Assembly (NCBI RefSeq): GCF_002925845.1
Contig: NZ_PDNI01000046.1
Coordinates: 1 to 51,561 of the forward strand
Direction of reading: 5' to 3'
Length of the DNA: 51,561 nucleotides
Source of the DNA: Roseovarius nitratireducens
GTDB taxonomy: Bacteria; Pseudomonadota; Alphaproteobacteria; Rhodobacterales; Rhodobacteraceae
Part shown: positions 1 to 8,034 of the stretch, piece after piece
How positions within the stretch are numbered: position 1 is the stretch's first letter
Layout: every line of letters begins with the position of its first letter
The notes under the pieces: generated by a model
Told to the model about the DNA's origin: nothing
The model's database searches: none
Seen by the model: the letters and a program-made list of their open reading frames with translations, nothing else
Translations under genes and position numbers: made by a program

Positions 1-869
1 CGGAAGGTGTCGCGCCCAGTCAGCTCGCGCACCGCGCCAAGCTCAACCAGCCGGTCGCAGAGACGTCGCGCGGCGCGATCCGGCAAGGGCAGCGCCGAGG
101 GCGCCACCGCATCGCGGGTCAGGAACATCTTGACCGCGTCCCCGGCCCCCTTGGCCCGCAGCTTTGGCGCAACCGCTTTCAGATGGGCCGCCCGGCGTGC
201 GAGGTCGGCGGAGAGACGCTCGGCGTCGACCGCCGAAGCAACAACCGCACGATGACAGGCCACGCGCAGATCGTCGCCCCGCTTGCGCAGGTCGGCGCGC
301 TTCAGGTCCATGGCCAGGAGCGGCACGAGATGCTCCCATCCGAGCATCTGGGCAAGGGCGGCGTCAGCGAGGACGAGCGCCGGAACCTCCGCCCGTGGCG
401 CCTCCGCGAGCACCGCCTCCAGCACCATTGCGGCGCGGGTCATCGGCGCGCCCTGCCCCGCGTCGAGCCAGCCTGCGATCTGTTCTGGTGGATGCGTAGG
501 CAACGCACGGCCCAGTGCGTTGACCGAAACCGGCCGCTCCACCGCGCGCCGCCAGGCCATGTAGGTCTCGCCCGCCGGGCCGGGCAAATCCCCTGGGCGC
601 AGGAGGTGCACCGCGTCGCGCAACTCGCTTGCCCTTTCGGGCCGACCGGAGAACGCGACGCAGGCCTCTGCTGCGTGCAGCGCCAGGCGATCCCGCAACA
701 AGCCTTGGGGCACGTCCCCTCGTGCCAACACAAGATGCAGGTGAGCGAGCGACGCGCCCGATAAAAACGCCACATCTTCAAGCCTTTCAGAACGGGCGGA
801 GGTGACCCAGGCGGGCATCCGGGGTAACCTGTCGAGGTCGTCGATGGGAGCGTGCCGGGCAAATGTCAT
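1..869 (-). CDS. DUF1403 family protein, 3' end cut by window edge
   Basis: An open frame reads leftward from ATG at 869 to the window edge, giving 289 codons without a stop. The N-terminus (MTFARHAPIDDLDRLPRMPA, followed by WVTSARSERLEDVAFLSGA) and the end of the visible part (LVELGAVRELTGRDTF) are what I recognise as the DUF1403 family, an alphaproteobacterial family of about 300 residues with no established function. The protein is rich in Ala, Leu and Arg, looks helical and soluble, and has no signal peptide. About 20-40 C-terminal residues are probably missing. It points away from the tni module and is divergent from the tyrosine recombinase at 4766, so the tni element appears to sit in what may have been their shared upstream region. 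Family call fairly confident; role unknown. Confidence 0.75.
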   Translation of the reverse strand, partial: MTFARHAPIDDLDRLPRMPAWVTSARSERLEDVAFLSGASLAHLHLVLARGDVPQGLLRDRLALHAAEACVAFSGRPERASELRDAVHLLRPGDLPGPAGETYMAWRRAVERPVSVNALGRALPTHPPEQIAGWLDAGQGAPMTRAAMVLEAVLAEAPRAEVPALVLADAALAQMLGWEHLVPLLAMDLKRADLRKRGDDLRVACHRAVVASAVDAERLSADLARRAAHLKAVAPKLRAKGAGDAVKMFLTRDAVAPSALPLPDRAARRLCDRLVELGAVRELTGRDTF

Positions 870-946
870 GCTTGGAGCCTACATCTGCACGGCGCTTTCT
901 ACCAGAAAATTGCATAAAAAACGCCCCGCCTTGCCGATCTCGTTTA

Positions 947-1025
947 TGTCCAATAAGTTTGCATTATCGGACATGACGCAACACGATACATGACCCGGAA
1001 CTGTCGTTTTAGTTTCATGGGTGGA
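947..1025. repeat. Left end repeats of tni element (tniQ side)
   Basis: Two related repeats point inward here. One spans 947-973, starts with TGTCC and ends with CATTATCGGACA (962-973). The other spans 1002-1025, starts TGTCGTTTTAGTTTCATGGG and continues TGGA. The second matches, in inverted orientation, the sequence read inward from 4766 (TGTCGTTCTTGTTCCATTGG then TGGA) at 20 of 24 positions. The first shares CATTATCGGACAT with the inverted copy at 4672-4684. Tandem transposase-binding repeats at both ends are typical of Tn7/Tn5053-type elements. The tniQ stop codon (1015-1017) lies inside the second repeat. I cannot decide whether the terminus is 947 or 1002. Confidence 0.65.
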
Positions 1026-2073
1026 TTCGGCCGAAATCGCCTCTCTCGTCGAGGAAATTTCCATTTAACCGGTGGACGGGCCTCTTGCTCAATCTGTGGA
1101 CTCGTTCCGCTCCAGCGTCAATCGCGCGCCTTCCTTTGCCGTTCCGTAGATCTCGCCCATCCGTGAGCCACGGCAGCGGCGCCGCACGCCTGAACAGGAC
1201 GAGGGCTGCCTCAGGCAAGACTGCATTGGGCACGAGGTCTGGTCCGAAGAGATCCTGCAGGATCACCAGTGTCAGGGCCCTCCAGCGCACCGATAGGTGC
1301 TGAAACGGCGCAGGCCGGCCGACGGCTGCGCGGGCCTCGTAAGGGCAGTTCCACCCCGGTTCATCGTACCAGAGCGCGAGGACAGGCCGGGCCGCCCCAT
1401 CGCGATCAAGCGGCGCCCACAGAGTGCGAATTCCATGATTGAGTCGATCAAGACGGCCTGGGCCACCTCTGACGATTCCGCTGATCTGGCGTTGGAGCTC
1501 GAGAACTCCCACAGCGAAATCCGCCTTCAAAAGGTCCTCCGTCTCCCCTCCCCCGCCGGTCAGAACGGCATCGCATTTGCGACAGAAGGGGCGCAGCAAG
1601 CCATTCAGCATACGAAAGGAAAGCCTCAGGCGGCCGCGACAAGCGGGGCAGTGATCCAGGAGCATGGTCCGGTGCGCCGGGCAAACCACCTGCTCCGCCA
1701 ATCGCCAATTTGCCCGCAGATAGGCATCGCGACCGGCAGCGACATCCGCATCGAAACAGGCAAGACAGACCGGCACCGCCTCGGTCCGCAACCAGTCCCG
1801 CGGCCGATCAGGATATCGGGAAGCCAGTGACCTGCGATGAAGCCGTTCCGGATCGATCCTGCAGGCCTTCGCCCAAAGCCTGAGCAGCCGCATATCCGGC
1901 GCCACATCGTCAACCTGCCGCGCGCCTGCGTCCCTACCCCCCTGCCCCGCCAGGTACACCATCAATTCAAGAGGCTCCGCCCCGTAGCGCGCGGCAACCC
2001 GCGCCATCCAGGACGAAAGCAGTTCGTCTTGATACGGCCGCGGCGCGACGGGCAGTCGGGCCGACACCATCAT
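1015..2073 (-). CDS. tniQ: TniQ family transposition protein
   Basis: This 352-residue protein has the TniQ N-terminal layout (PYQDELLSSWMARVAARYG) followed by Cys/His clusters: VCLAC, VCPAH, DHCPAC and PFCRKC, consistent with the zinc fingers of the TniQ/TnsD family. TniQ proteins link the TniB/TnsC ATPase to target choice in Tn5053-, Tn7- and CRISPR-associated transposons. The ATG at 2073 overlaps the tniB stop (ATGA), so translation is probably coupled. The C-terminus runs into the left-end repeat. There is no C-terminal extension of the size that gives TnsD its site-specific DNA binding, so the target preference is unknown. Family call secure. Confidence 0.9.
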   Translation of the reverse strand: MMVSARLPVAPRPYQDELLSSWMARVAARYGAEPLELMVYLAGQGGRDAGARQVDDVAPDMRLLRLWAKACRIDPERLHRRSLASRYPDRPRDWLRTEAVPVCLACFDADVAAGRDAYLRANWRLAEQVVCPAHRTMLLDHCPACRGRLRLSFRMLNGLLRPFCRKCDAVLTGGGGETEDLLKADFAVGVLELQRQISGIVRGGPGRLDRLNHGIRTLWAPLDRDGAARPVLALWYDEPGWNCPYEARAAVGRPAPFQHLSVRWRALTLVILQDLFGPDLVPNAVLPEAALVLFRRAAPLPWLTDGRDLRNGKGRRAIDAGAERVHRLSKRPVHRLNGNFLDERGDFGRIHP

Positions 2074-3008
2074 GCCCCGACCCGTTGTTGCACGGGCTTG
2101 CCCCGCCGCCGAGCGGTCTGGGTCATCGAGACCAGCGGCAGCACCAGATTGTCGCCAAAACTATCCGCGTCGAGGCGCTCCTTGCCCGACCGAACCGCAT
2201 CTTCCGCCGCCGTTTCGATCAGGCGGAAAATGCGCGCCGTCACACCGGAGGTCAGCTTGTGAATCCGCTTTCGGGCCTCCCCACTGATCAGATCGGAGGG
2301 TTCGCGCAAGGGCAGGATACGTTCGAAACTTTTCAGGAGCCCGGCGAAGGCGGCATCGTTCTGCCAGGGCTTGAGATGGAACGCCTCGAAGCGCTCGGCC
2401 AGTTGCGCATCGGTCAGCAGCGCCTGCCGAGCCAGGTCCGTTCCGGCACAAACCAGGGGAATCCGCAGGTCATTGGCCAGAAACCGGATGGCATTGAGAA
2501 AGATGCGCTGCTGACGGAAGGTGCCGGCCAGCATGCCGTTCACCTCGTCGAGAATGATCATCTTTGCCCCCACGGTCCGCAGCAGCGACCGGCAGATATC
2601 CTTCTCGCGGGCGAGCGTACCGCCTGTCATCGCCGGCGCGCCCATGCTGGCCAGAAGTTCCCGGTAAAGATCGCGTTCAATGGGTTCGGATGGCACCTGC
2701 GCGACAACCACCGGGCGGTGGTCAACGCCGGTCACCTGGCTGAACTTTGGCGGGTGGTCGCGTTCGAACTTGCGGACGATCTTGGTCTTGCCCATGCCTG
2801 TATCGCCATAGATCAGCAGGCAGGGCATCCGGTCACGCGGCGGATAGGTCAGCAGGTTCTCCAGACGTGCCAGAGCCGCCCCGGACTGATTGAAACCGAT
2901 CCAGCGGTCAGCCCGGATCCAGGCAATGCGCTCATCATCCGGCAGTGCCGCGAACCGGCGGTAGGCCGGATCGAGATGTGCAAATGCGCTGCCTTCGGTC
3001 ACGACCAT
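2070..3008 (-). CDS. tniB: TniB AAA+ ATPase, transposition regulator
   Basis: A 312-residue AAA+ protein with Walker A GDTGMGKT at about residues 68-75 and Walker B MIILDE at about 150-155, followed by sensor-like segments. TniB/TnsC proteins form ATP-dependent filaments on DNA that carry target information to the DDE transposase. The start ATG at 3008 overlaps the end of tniA by 10 bases, and the stop overlaps the tniQ start by 4, so the order tniA-tniB-tniQ is a tight operon read leftward. Length and motifs are normal for the family; nothing suggests inactivation. Confidence 0.92.
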   Translation of the reverse strand: MVVTEGSAFAHLDPAYRRFAALPDDERIAWIRADRWIGFNQSGAALARLENLLTYPPRDRMPCLLIYGDTGMGKTKIVRKFERDHPPKFSQVTGVDHRPVVVAQVPSEPIERDLYRELLASMGAPAMTGGTLAREKDICRSLLRTVGAKMIILDEVNGMLAGTFRQQRIFLNAIRFLANDLRIPLVCAGTDLARQALLTDAQLAERFEAFHLKPWQNDAAFAGLLKSFERILPLREPSDLISGEARKRIHKLTSGVTARIFRLIETAAEDAVRSGKERLDADSFGDNLVLPLVSMTQTARRRGKPVQQRVGA

Positions 3009-4645
3009 TCCTCGACTTCGAACCCCGGATGGTTCCTGAGCACATTCTCGTTTTCCTCTGGTCTCGGATCGGCATCCTCAGCCTCGTAGGCCCCTACCCC
3101 ATCAAGCGCTCGGTCCCGTCGCTCGGAAAACCGCCTGGCCTCCCGTGTCCTGGTGCTGGCAGCATCAACCAGGGCGCGCTGTTCCTCGATCACCGCGAAT
3201 ATGAGGTCTTCGTCTTCGAGCGTGCGCCCGCGCTCGCGCAAAATCGCCTGCGCACGGCGATGCTCCGCAAGAGTGATCGACGGATGGCGCAGGTCCGCAA
3301 ACCGCACAGGATAGCGCTGGCCCTCGGGGCTCCGGACATAGATCGTGGAGAGGTCACGAGGATCGTAGGACACCCGCAATTGCCGGTCCTGCCGCCCCGC
3401 CCAGAGGCTCAGGACATCGTCCCAATACCGCAGGCCAAAGAGATGGATTCCATCGCGGCGTACCATGCGTTCCGTGCTCGGCAGGAAGTCGATCCGGAAC
3501 CCCTCCGGATCGTATGGCCGGCGCAAAGGTGCCTCGCGCCGCCCATAGGCCTCGTTCCAGGCCGCAACCGGCGGAATCCCAAGCGCGCGGTGCCGTTCTG
3601 CATGATAACGGGTAATTTCCAGCGCCAACCAGTGCTCCAGCTCATCGAGCGTCATCACCGATTTGGCCACGGAATCGTAGTCGCCGCGGTCCTTGATGCT
3701 GCTGAAGGTCGATCCCGGCAGCAGATGGACCGCCCCCATCATCGTTCCGATCAAACGCTCAATGTGACCGCCGTAATGCGGCGCCCCAATCGGCCGGTAC
3801 AGCAGGGAAATCCCGTGCTCTTCCGCACCGCGCTTCATCGCTTTCGAGCGGAATTCCTTGGCATTGTCGACGTGAATGGTCTCCGGCAATCCCTCGGCTG
3901 GCCAGTCCGCGTCGATACCCAGGCTCTCCAGCCAGTCGAACTTGGGCTGCACCAGGTGCTGGATGGTCAGTGCCACCGACAAGGCCGACGGCGGCTCCAG
4001 CGTTAGGTAAAAGCCTGCCACCGTGCGGCTGGCGACGTCGATGGCGAGCGTCAACCAGGGCCGTTGCAAAGGCTTCCGATGAACCCGGTCGACAACGATG
4101 ACATCCACCAGCGTGTGGTCGATCTGAACCACCTCATAGGCCCGTTCGATCTGATAGCTGCCCGGCACCGGGCGATGTCGCTGTCGAGAGACCATTGCCC
4201 CCTCACGCGCAGCTGTAAGCTCCGCCGGATCTATCGCCGCCACACGGTCCCGCAACGTGGTCCAGCACGGGGGACGCAGACCCCTTTGACTGCATCGTCT
4301 GCGCACCTCCTTTTGCAGGGCATTTATGCTCGGCTTCTGGAGGGATTTGTAGAAATCCTCGATCGCCCCCGAAATCACCGTTTCAATCTCGGCGGGCAGC
4401 CGACGGCTGCCCGTCGGTGTCCCGACCTGAGCCGCCAGCAAGGAACTGGCGACCGGGCTCGCCTTGTAGGCTGAGATCAACTCGTAAAGGCGGGAGCGCT
4501 TGAGGCCAAGGTCTCGGCAGGCCTTGAGGAATTCGGCACGGTTCGGTGACGCCTTGCTTGCAAGACGGCGGATCACAGCTTCCCGCGCGACCGCCTGTTC
4601 CCATGCTGCATCGTCGACAGTGTTGATGTCTGATCGATCCACCAT
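2999..4645 (-). CDS. tniA: TniA Mu-type DDE transposase
   Basis: A transposase of about 548 residues with an N-terminal DNA-binding helical region, a central integrase core and a C-terminal Mu-transposase domain. The three catalytic acids are visible: Asp in VVQIDHT (about 176), Asp in HVDNAKEF (about 260) and Glu in GGHIERL (about 296). The last two are 35 residues apart, as in DD35E enzymes. The frame is open to a TTG at 4651; I prefer the ATG at 4645, although neither has a good ribosome site. It is first in the tniABQ operon and divergent from the recombinase. The end repeats at 4672-4766 lie directly upstream, so binding there could also autoregulate expression. Confidence 0.93.
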   Translation of the reverse strand: MVDRSDINTVDDAAWEQAVAREAVIRRLASKASPNRAEFLKACRDLGLKRSRLYELISAYKASPVASSLLAAQVGTPTGSRRLPAEIETVISGAIEDFYKSLQKPSINALQKEVRRRCSQRGLRPPCWTTLRDRVAAIDPAELTAAREGAMVSRQRHRPVPGSYQIERAYEVVQIDHTLVDVIVVDRVHRKPLQRPWLTLAIDVASRTVAGFYLTLEPPSALSVALTIQHLVQPKFDWLESLGIDADWPAEGLPETIHVDNAKEFRSKAMKRGAEEHGISLLYRPIGAPHYGGHIERLIGTMMGAVHLLPGSTFSSIKDRGDYDSVAKSVMTLDELEHWLALEITRYHAERHRALGIPPVAAWNEAYGRREAPLRRPYDPEGFRIDFLPSTERMVRRDGIHLFGLRYWDDVLSLWAGRQDRQLRVSYDPRDLSTIYVRSPEGQRYPVRFADLRHPSITLAEHRRAQAILRERGRTLEDEDLIFAVIEEQRALVDAASTRTREARRFSERRDRALDGVGAYEAEDADPRPEENENVLRNHPGFEVEEWS

Positions 4646-4671
4646 GGCCAAACCCGGAAAATAGGTGTCTT

Positions 4672-4766
4672 ATGTCCGATAATGAAACTATAATCCGGGA
4701 ATGAAACAAGAACATGAATACAATGATATCAATACGTTAGTGTCCACCAATGGAACAAGAACGACA
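4672..4766. repeat. Right end repeats of tni element (tniA side)
   Basis: Three related units occur on the plus strand: TCCGATAATGAAAC (4675-4688), TCCGGGAATGAAACAAGAAC (4694-4713) and TCCACCAATGGAACAAGAAC (4743-4762). Read inward from 4766, the outermost begins TGTCGTTCTTGTTCC. ATGTCCGATAATG (4672-4684) is the exact inverted counterpart of CATTATCGGACAT at 962-974. The spacing between units is uneven (19 and 49 bases). They are best read as transposase-binding sites; because they sit between divergent tniA and recombinase genes they could also be recombinase or operator sites. Confidence 0.65.
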
Positions 4767-5884
4767 TGAGCAGAACACCTGAAAATACGCCCTCAGGCGA
4801 TGAGAAATCGAGTGCAGTGAACGATGCTGCAACCGGAGATCACAAGATCGACGAGAGAGAGGCTGCGGACGGCAATACGATCGCCCTGCCCGTCCATGTG
4901 GCCGGCTCCGGCAATCTCGACCGCCTTGTCGATACCGCCCGCGACTACGCCAAGGCCTCGACGGCGGAGAACACCAACAAGGCCTATGCGGCCGATTGGA
5001 AGCACTTCGCGCGCTGGTGCCGGTTGAAAGGCACGGAGCCCCTGCCCCCGTCGCCGGAGATGATCGGACTCTATCTCACCGACCTGGCTGCGCCAAGGAA
5101 TGGGGTCCCTGCCCTGTCAGTTTCGACGATAGACAGAAAGCTCTCCGGCCTTGCGTGGAACTACGCGCAACGTGGCTTCACCCTGGACCGCAAGAACCGG
5201 CACATCGCCGCGGTGCTGGCCGGGATCAAGCGCAAGCACGCACGCCCGCCAGTGCAGAAAGCGGCGATCCTGCCCGAGGACATCCTCGCCATGGTCGCCA
5301 CCCTGCCCTTCGATCTGCGCGGATTGCGGGATCGCGCGATCCTGCTTTTGGGTTACGCTGGTGGGCTCCGGCGCTCCGAGATTGTCAGTCTCGATCACGG
5401 GAAGGACGACACGCCGGACTCCGGCGGTTGGGTCGAGATCCTCGACGATGGTGCGATCCTCACGCTCAACGCTAAAACCGGTTGGCGTGAGGTCGAGATC
5501 GGCCGCGGATCGTCCGAACAGACCTGCCCGGTGCATGCGCTCGAACAATGGATGCATTTCGCCAAGATCGATTTCGGGCCAGTCTTCGTGCGCACGTCAC
5601 GCGACGGTAAACGCGCGCTCAACGCCCGACTCAACGACAAGCATGTGGCTCGGCTGATCAAGGCGACGGTTCTCAAGAGCGGCATCCGTTCGGAATTATC
5701 TGAGAAAGAACGCTTGGCACTGTTTTCCGGACATTCCCTGCGCGCTGGTCTCGCCAGCTCCGCCGAGGTCGACGAGCGCTACGTCCAGAAGCAACTTGGG
5801 CACGCCTCGGCCGAGATGACCCGCCGCTATCAGCGTCGCCGCGACCGGTTCCGGGTAAACCTGACCAAGGCTGCTGGACTATGA
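4766..5884 (+). CDS. Tyrosine recombinase / site-specific integrase
   Basis: A 372-residue recombinase with a core-binding helical domain (about 48-150) and a C-terminal catalytic domain. The active-site set is complete: Arg202 (GGLRRSE), Lys237 (NAKTG), His323 and Arg326 (GHSLRAG), His346 (LGHAS) and Tyr355 (TRRYQ). The first 45 residues are polar and probably disordered. The ATG at 4766 begins on the last base of the tni right end, with only a weak GGA 12 bases upstream. It could be an integrase that predates the tni insertion or a cointegrate resolvase for the transposon. Its stop overlaps the convergent parE stop by 6 bases. Confidence 0.9.
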   Translation: MSRTPENTPSGDEKSSAVNDAATGDHKIDEREAADGNTIALPVHVAGSGNLDRLVDTARDYAKASTAENTNKAYAADWKHFARWCRLKGTEPLPPSPEMIGLYLTDLAAPRNGVPALSVSTIDRKLSGLAWNYAQRGFTLDRKNRHIAAVLAGIKRKHARPPVQKAAILPEDILAMVATLPFDLRGLRDRAILLLGYAGGLRRSEIVSLDHGKDDTPDSGGWVEILDDGAILTLNAKTGWREVEIGRGSSEQTCPVHALEQWMHFAKIDFGPVFVRTSRDGKRALNARLNDKHVARLIKATVLKSGIRSELSEKERLALFSGHSLRAGLASSAEVDERYVQKQLGHASAEMTRRYQRRRDRFRVNLTKAAGL

Positions 5885-6214
5885 TATGTCATTCCTTGAC
5901 GCCGCCAGCGCGGCAACATGGTGCGGAAGATCGCTTCGGGAATGCAGGATGTCGACGATGATCACTTCGTCCGGCCGATCCAGAAACACAAAGAAATGCT
6001 CCCCTGCGCTCGTGAACCGCAAATCCGCGGCATCATCGACCAAAACAGCACAGCTCCGGCTATGCGCCTGACCGTTCAGGATCGCCTGACAGCGGTCGAG
6101 CAGTTCCGTTTCATAAAGTTCGGCCTGCTTGAGCCCGAACTTCGCTATCGTCCACTTGGCAATCTCGACCAGGCTGGCCTCTGCGCGGCGCGTCAGCCGA
6201 AAGGAGCGGCTCAT
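5879..6214 (-). CDS. parE: ParE-type toxin (RelE/ParE superfamily)
   Basis: A 111-residue protein with the ParE pattern: N-terminal SFRLTRRAEASLVEIAKW, a central segment ending in DLRFTSAGEHFFVFLD, and the C-terminal strand VIIVDILHSRSDL. ParE toxins of characterised systems poison DNA gyrase; the target here is inferred from family only. Translation starts inside the end of parD (ATGA-type overlap, 6211-6214), as usual for antitoxin-toxin operons. It is convergent with the recombinase. A toxin-antitoxin pair beside a recombinase probably stabilises the mobile region. Confidence 0.88.
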   Translation of the reverse strand: MSRSFRLTRRAEASLVEIAKWTIAKFGLKQAELYETELLDRCQAILNGQAHSRSCAVLVDDAADLRFTSAGEHFFVFLDRPDEVIIVDILHSRSDLPHHVAALAASRNDIS

Positions 6215-6468
6215 GAAGACGCGCGTGCTTGTCGAAAGGCCCGCCGGATCGCGTCTTCTCCGCTACCTTCGGCAAACTCGCCCGCCCTGGCTTGCGCCAA
6301 TCCCTCGAGCAAGCCTTGCCGGATTCCTGCGAACTGAGCTTCTTCCTGTTCGAGCAACCGTAGCCCCGCGCGCATTGCTTCACTCACGTTCTGATAGCGC
6401 CCGGATGCCACCAAGGCCTGAACCAACTGGTCCTGGGTTTCGGTCAGAACGACATTGCGTGTCACCAT
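6211..6468 (-). CDS. parD: ParD-type antitoxin (CopG/ribbon-helix-helix)
   Basis: This 85-residue protein starts MVTRNVVLTETQDQLVQALV, the N-terminal strand and helix of a ribbon-helix-helix fold, continues GRYQNVSEAMRAGLRLLEQE, and ends in an acidic/basic tail that would wrap ParE. I chose the ATG at 6468 over upstream starts because AAAGGAGG lies 10 bases before it. It precedes and overlaps parE. A perfect palindrome at 6485-6503 lies just upstream, as expected for autorepression by ParD or the ParDE complex. Confidence 0.9.
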   Translation of the reverse strand: MVTRNVVLTETQDQLVQALVASGRYQNVSEAMRAGLRLLEQEEAQFAGIRQGLLEGLAQARAGEFAEGSGEDAIRRAFRQARASS

Positions 6469-6484
6469 TTGACAGGCCTCCTTT

Positions 6485-6503
6485 GTTGGCAATATATGCC
6501 AAC
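6485..6503. promoter_or_regulatory. Palindromic operator upstream of parDE
   Basis: GTTGGCA-ATATA-TGCCAAC is a perfect 7-5-7 inverted repeat located 17 bases upstream of the parD start. Its AT-rich centre could overlap the -10 element of the parDE promoter. Ribbon-helix-helix antitoxins bind such sites, so autoregulation is the natural reading. Confidence 0.7.
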
Positions 6504-6638
6504 GCAGGATTTTGGTCAATGGTGTAGACCCTCGCATCGCCGTTTTCAGACGGTCGTTGACCTGATCCCCGCAAACAGGACCGTTTGAAGGTGGAGTTTT
6601 CCGCTATGATTTCCCGGCTGGGAGAGGAGCGGAATCAC

Positions 6639-6905
6639 ATGAAGGCATCGAAGTTTACGGACGCGCAGAAGGCGTTCATCATCAAGCAGGGCGAAGACGG
6701 CACACCGGTTGCCGAGATCTGCCGGAAGGCCGGGATCAGCCAGGCCACCTACTTCAACTGGAAGAAGAAGTATGCGGGTCTGTTGCCGACGGAGATGAAG
6801 CGGCTGAAGCAGCTCGAGGACGAGAACGGCCGACTGAAGAAGATCGTAGCCGACCTTACCTTGGACCGCGAGATGTTGCAGGACGTCATCCGGCGAAAGA
6901 TCTGA
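6639..6905 (+). CDS. IS3-family transposase OrfA
   Basis: This 88-residue protein has the helix-turn-helix of IS3 OrfA (KFTDAQKAFIIKQGEDGTPV, then AEICRKAGISQATYFNWKKK) and a C-terminal leucine-zipper-like helix (LKQLEDENGRLKKIVADL). The ATG at 6639 is preceded by GGAGCGG. The frame remains open further upstream, but this start matches the family N-terminus. OrfB follows in the -1 frame, so a frameshifted fusion is possible, although no long A-run slippery site is obvious at the junction. Confidence 0.88.
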   Translation: MKASKFTDAQKAFIIKQGEDGTPVAEICRKAGISQATYFNWKKKYAGLLPTEMKRLKQLEDENGRLKKIVADLTLDREMLQDVIRRKI

Positions 6906-6916
6906 GGCCTGGTCGG

Positions 6917-7741
6917 ATGCGCGAACTGGTTCGCGGGATGTGCAGCGATTGGGCGGTCTCGATCCGGGCGGCGTGTGGAGCCATCGGATTTGATCGTTCG
7001 ACGTTTCACTACAAATCCCGCCGCGCCGATCAGGCTGCCGTGGAAAAGCGGATCAAAGAGATCTGCGAGACACGCGTGCGCTACGGCTATCGCCGGGTTC
7101 ATGTGCTCCTGGACCGCGAGGGCTGGGGCATCAACATCAAGAAAGTCTATCGTATTTACAGGGAGTTGGGCATGCAGCTGAGGAACAAGACGCCGAAACG
7201 GCGGGTGAAGGCCAAGCTGCGCGATGATCGCGCCGAAGCCGTCGGCCCCAACGATGTCTGGGCGATGGATTTTGTCCATGACCAGCTGGCGACGGGCAAG
7301 AAGCTTCGGGTTCTGACCGTCGTGGACACGTTCTCACGATACGTGCCTGTGCTCGACGCGCGGTTCAGCTATCGGGGCGAAGATGTGGTCACGACGCTGG
7401 ATCGAACCTGCCGAATGATCGGCTATCCCAAGACCATCCGTGTCGATCAGGGCAGCGAGTTCATCTCCCGGGATATGGACCTCTGGGCCTATCAGCGCGG
7501 CGTCACACTCGACTTCTCACGACCTGGCAAACCTACGGACAACGCCTTCATCGAGGCGTTCAATGGCCGCTTCCGTGCCGAGTGCTTGAACGCCCATTGG
7601 TTCCTGACGCTTGCAGATGCGGCCGAAAAGTTGGAGACTTGGCGTAGATACTACAACGAGGAACGGCCACACAGTGCGATCGGCAACAAAGCCCCGATCA
7701 CGCTGACAAAATCGGGGGGCATCACCAGCCTGTCACCCTGA
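6917..7741 (+). CDS. IS3-family transposase OrfB (DDE integrase core)
   Basis: A 274-residue catalytic subunit. It has an N-terminal HTH_21-like region (SRRADQAAVEKRIKEIC, YGYRRVHVLL) and an rve core with Asp in VWAMDFVHD, Asp in RVDQGSEF and Glu in AFIEAFNGRFRAECL, then WRRYYNEERPHSAIG. All catalytic residues and the usual C-terminus are present, so the element may still be active. It lies in the -1 frame relative to OrfA and begins 11 bases after the OrfA stop. Confidence 0.92.
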   Translation: MRELVRGMCSDWAVSIRAACGAIGFDRSTFHYKSRRADQAAVEKRIKEICETRVRYGYRRVHVLLDREGWGINIKKVYRIYRELGMQLRNKTPKRRVKAKLRDDRAEAVGPNDVWAMDFVHDQLATGKKLRVLTVVDTFSRYVPVLDARFSYRGEDVVTTLDRTCRMIGYPKTIRVDQGSEFISRDMDLWAYQRGVTLDFSRPGKPTDNAFIEAFNGRFRAECLNAHWFLTLADAAEKLETWRRYYNEERPHSAIGNKAPITLTKSGGITSLSP

Positions 7742-8034
7742 TCCAAGCAGGAAAACTCTCGCCATCGGCGGTCGAAGGTTCGGGGTCGGACCACAACCAA
7801 AAGGGCTCTGGTTCCGGGTGGATGAAAGTTCAGTGGCAGGTCACTCCATACGACCATCGATCGCAACCACAACCTTCTGGTCGACATGCCCGAAGAGGTT
7901 CTTCGGGACGTTCTGGTCGAACTCAACAAGGAACACCTGATATGAAATCGATGACCTGCGGGTTCAGGGCCCGACGACCGCCTGCGATAGCCCGTTTCCC
8001 GCAAAAGATTCCGCTGTCATGCGCGACCGGAGAC

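Larger units (their letters stand above)
947..4766. mobile_element. Compact tniABQ (Tn5053/Tn7-like) transposon
   Basis: The element comprises tniA, tniB and tniQ only, bounded by inverted multi-copy end repeats. Both candidate termini read TGTC inward. At about 3.8 kb it is a minimal transposition module without visible cargo. The right end finishes at the A of the recombinase start codon. The five bases outside the ends (GTTTA before 947, GGAAC before 1002, TGAGC after 4766) do not match, so no target duplication is visible. Either one end is misplaced, or the element is old or rearranged. No serine resolvase (tniR) is present; the adjacent tyrosine recombinase could serve instead, but that is inference. 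Confidence 0.6.
6558..7843 (+). mobile_element. IS3-family insertion sequence, apparently complete
   Basis: The element encodes OrfA and OrfB transposase proteins. The ends were placed at TGACCTG (6558-6564) and its inverted copy CAGGTCA (7837-7843), giving about 1.29 kb, normal for IS3. A second inverted match, GAGTTTTCC (6594-6602) against GGAAAACTC (7750-7758), lies further in. The flanking bases (CGT left, CTC right) do not form a duplication, so the ends are approximate. It lies just upstream of parDE and may have displaced sequence there. Confidence 0.65.
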
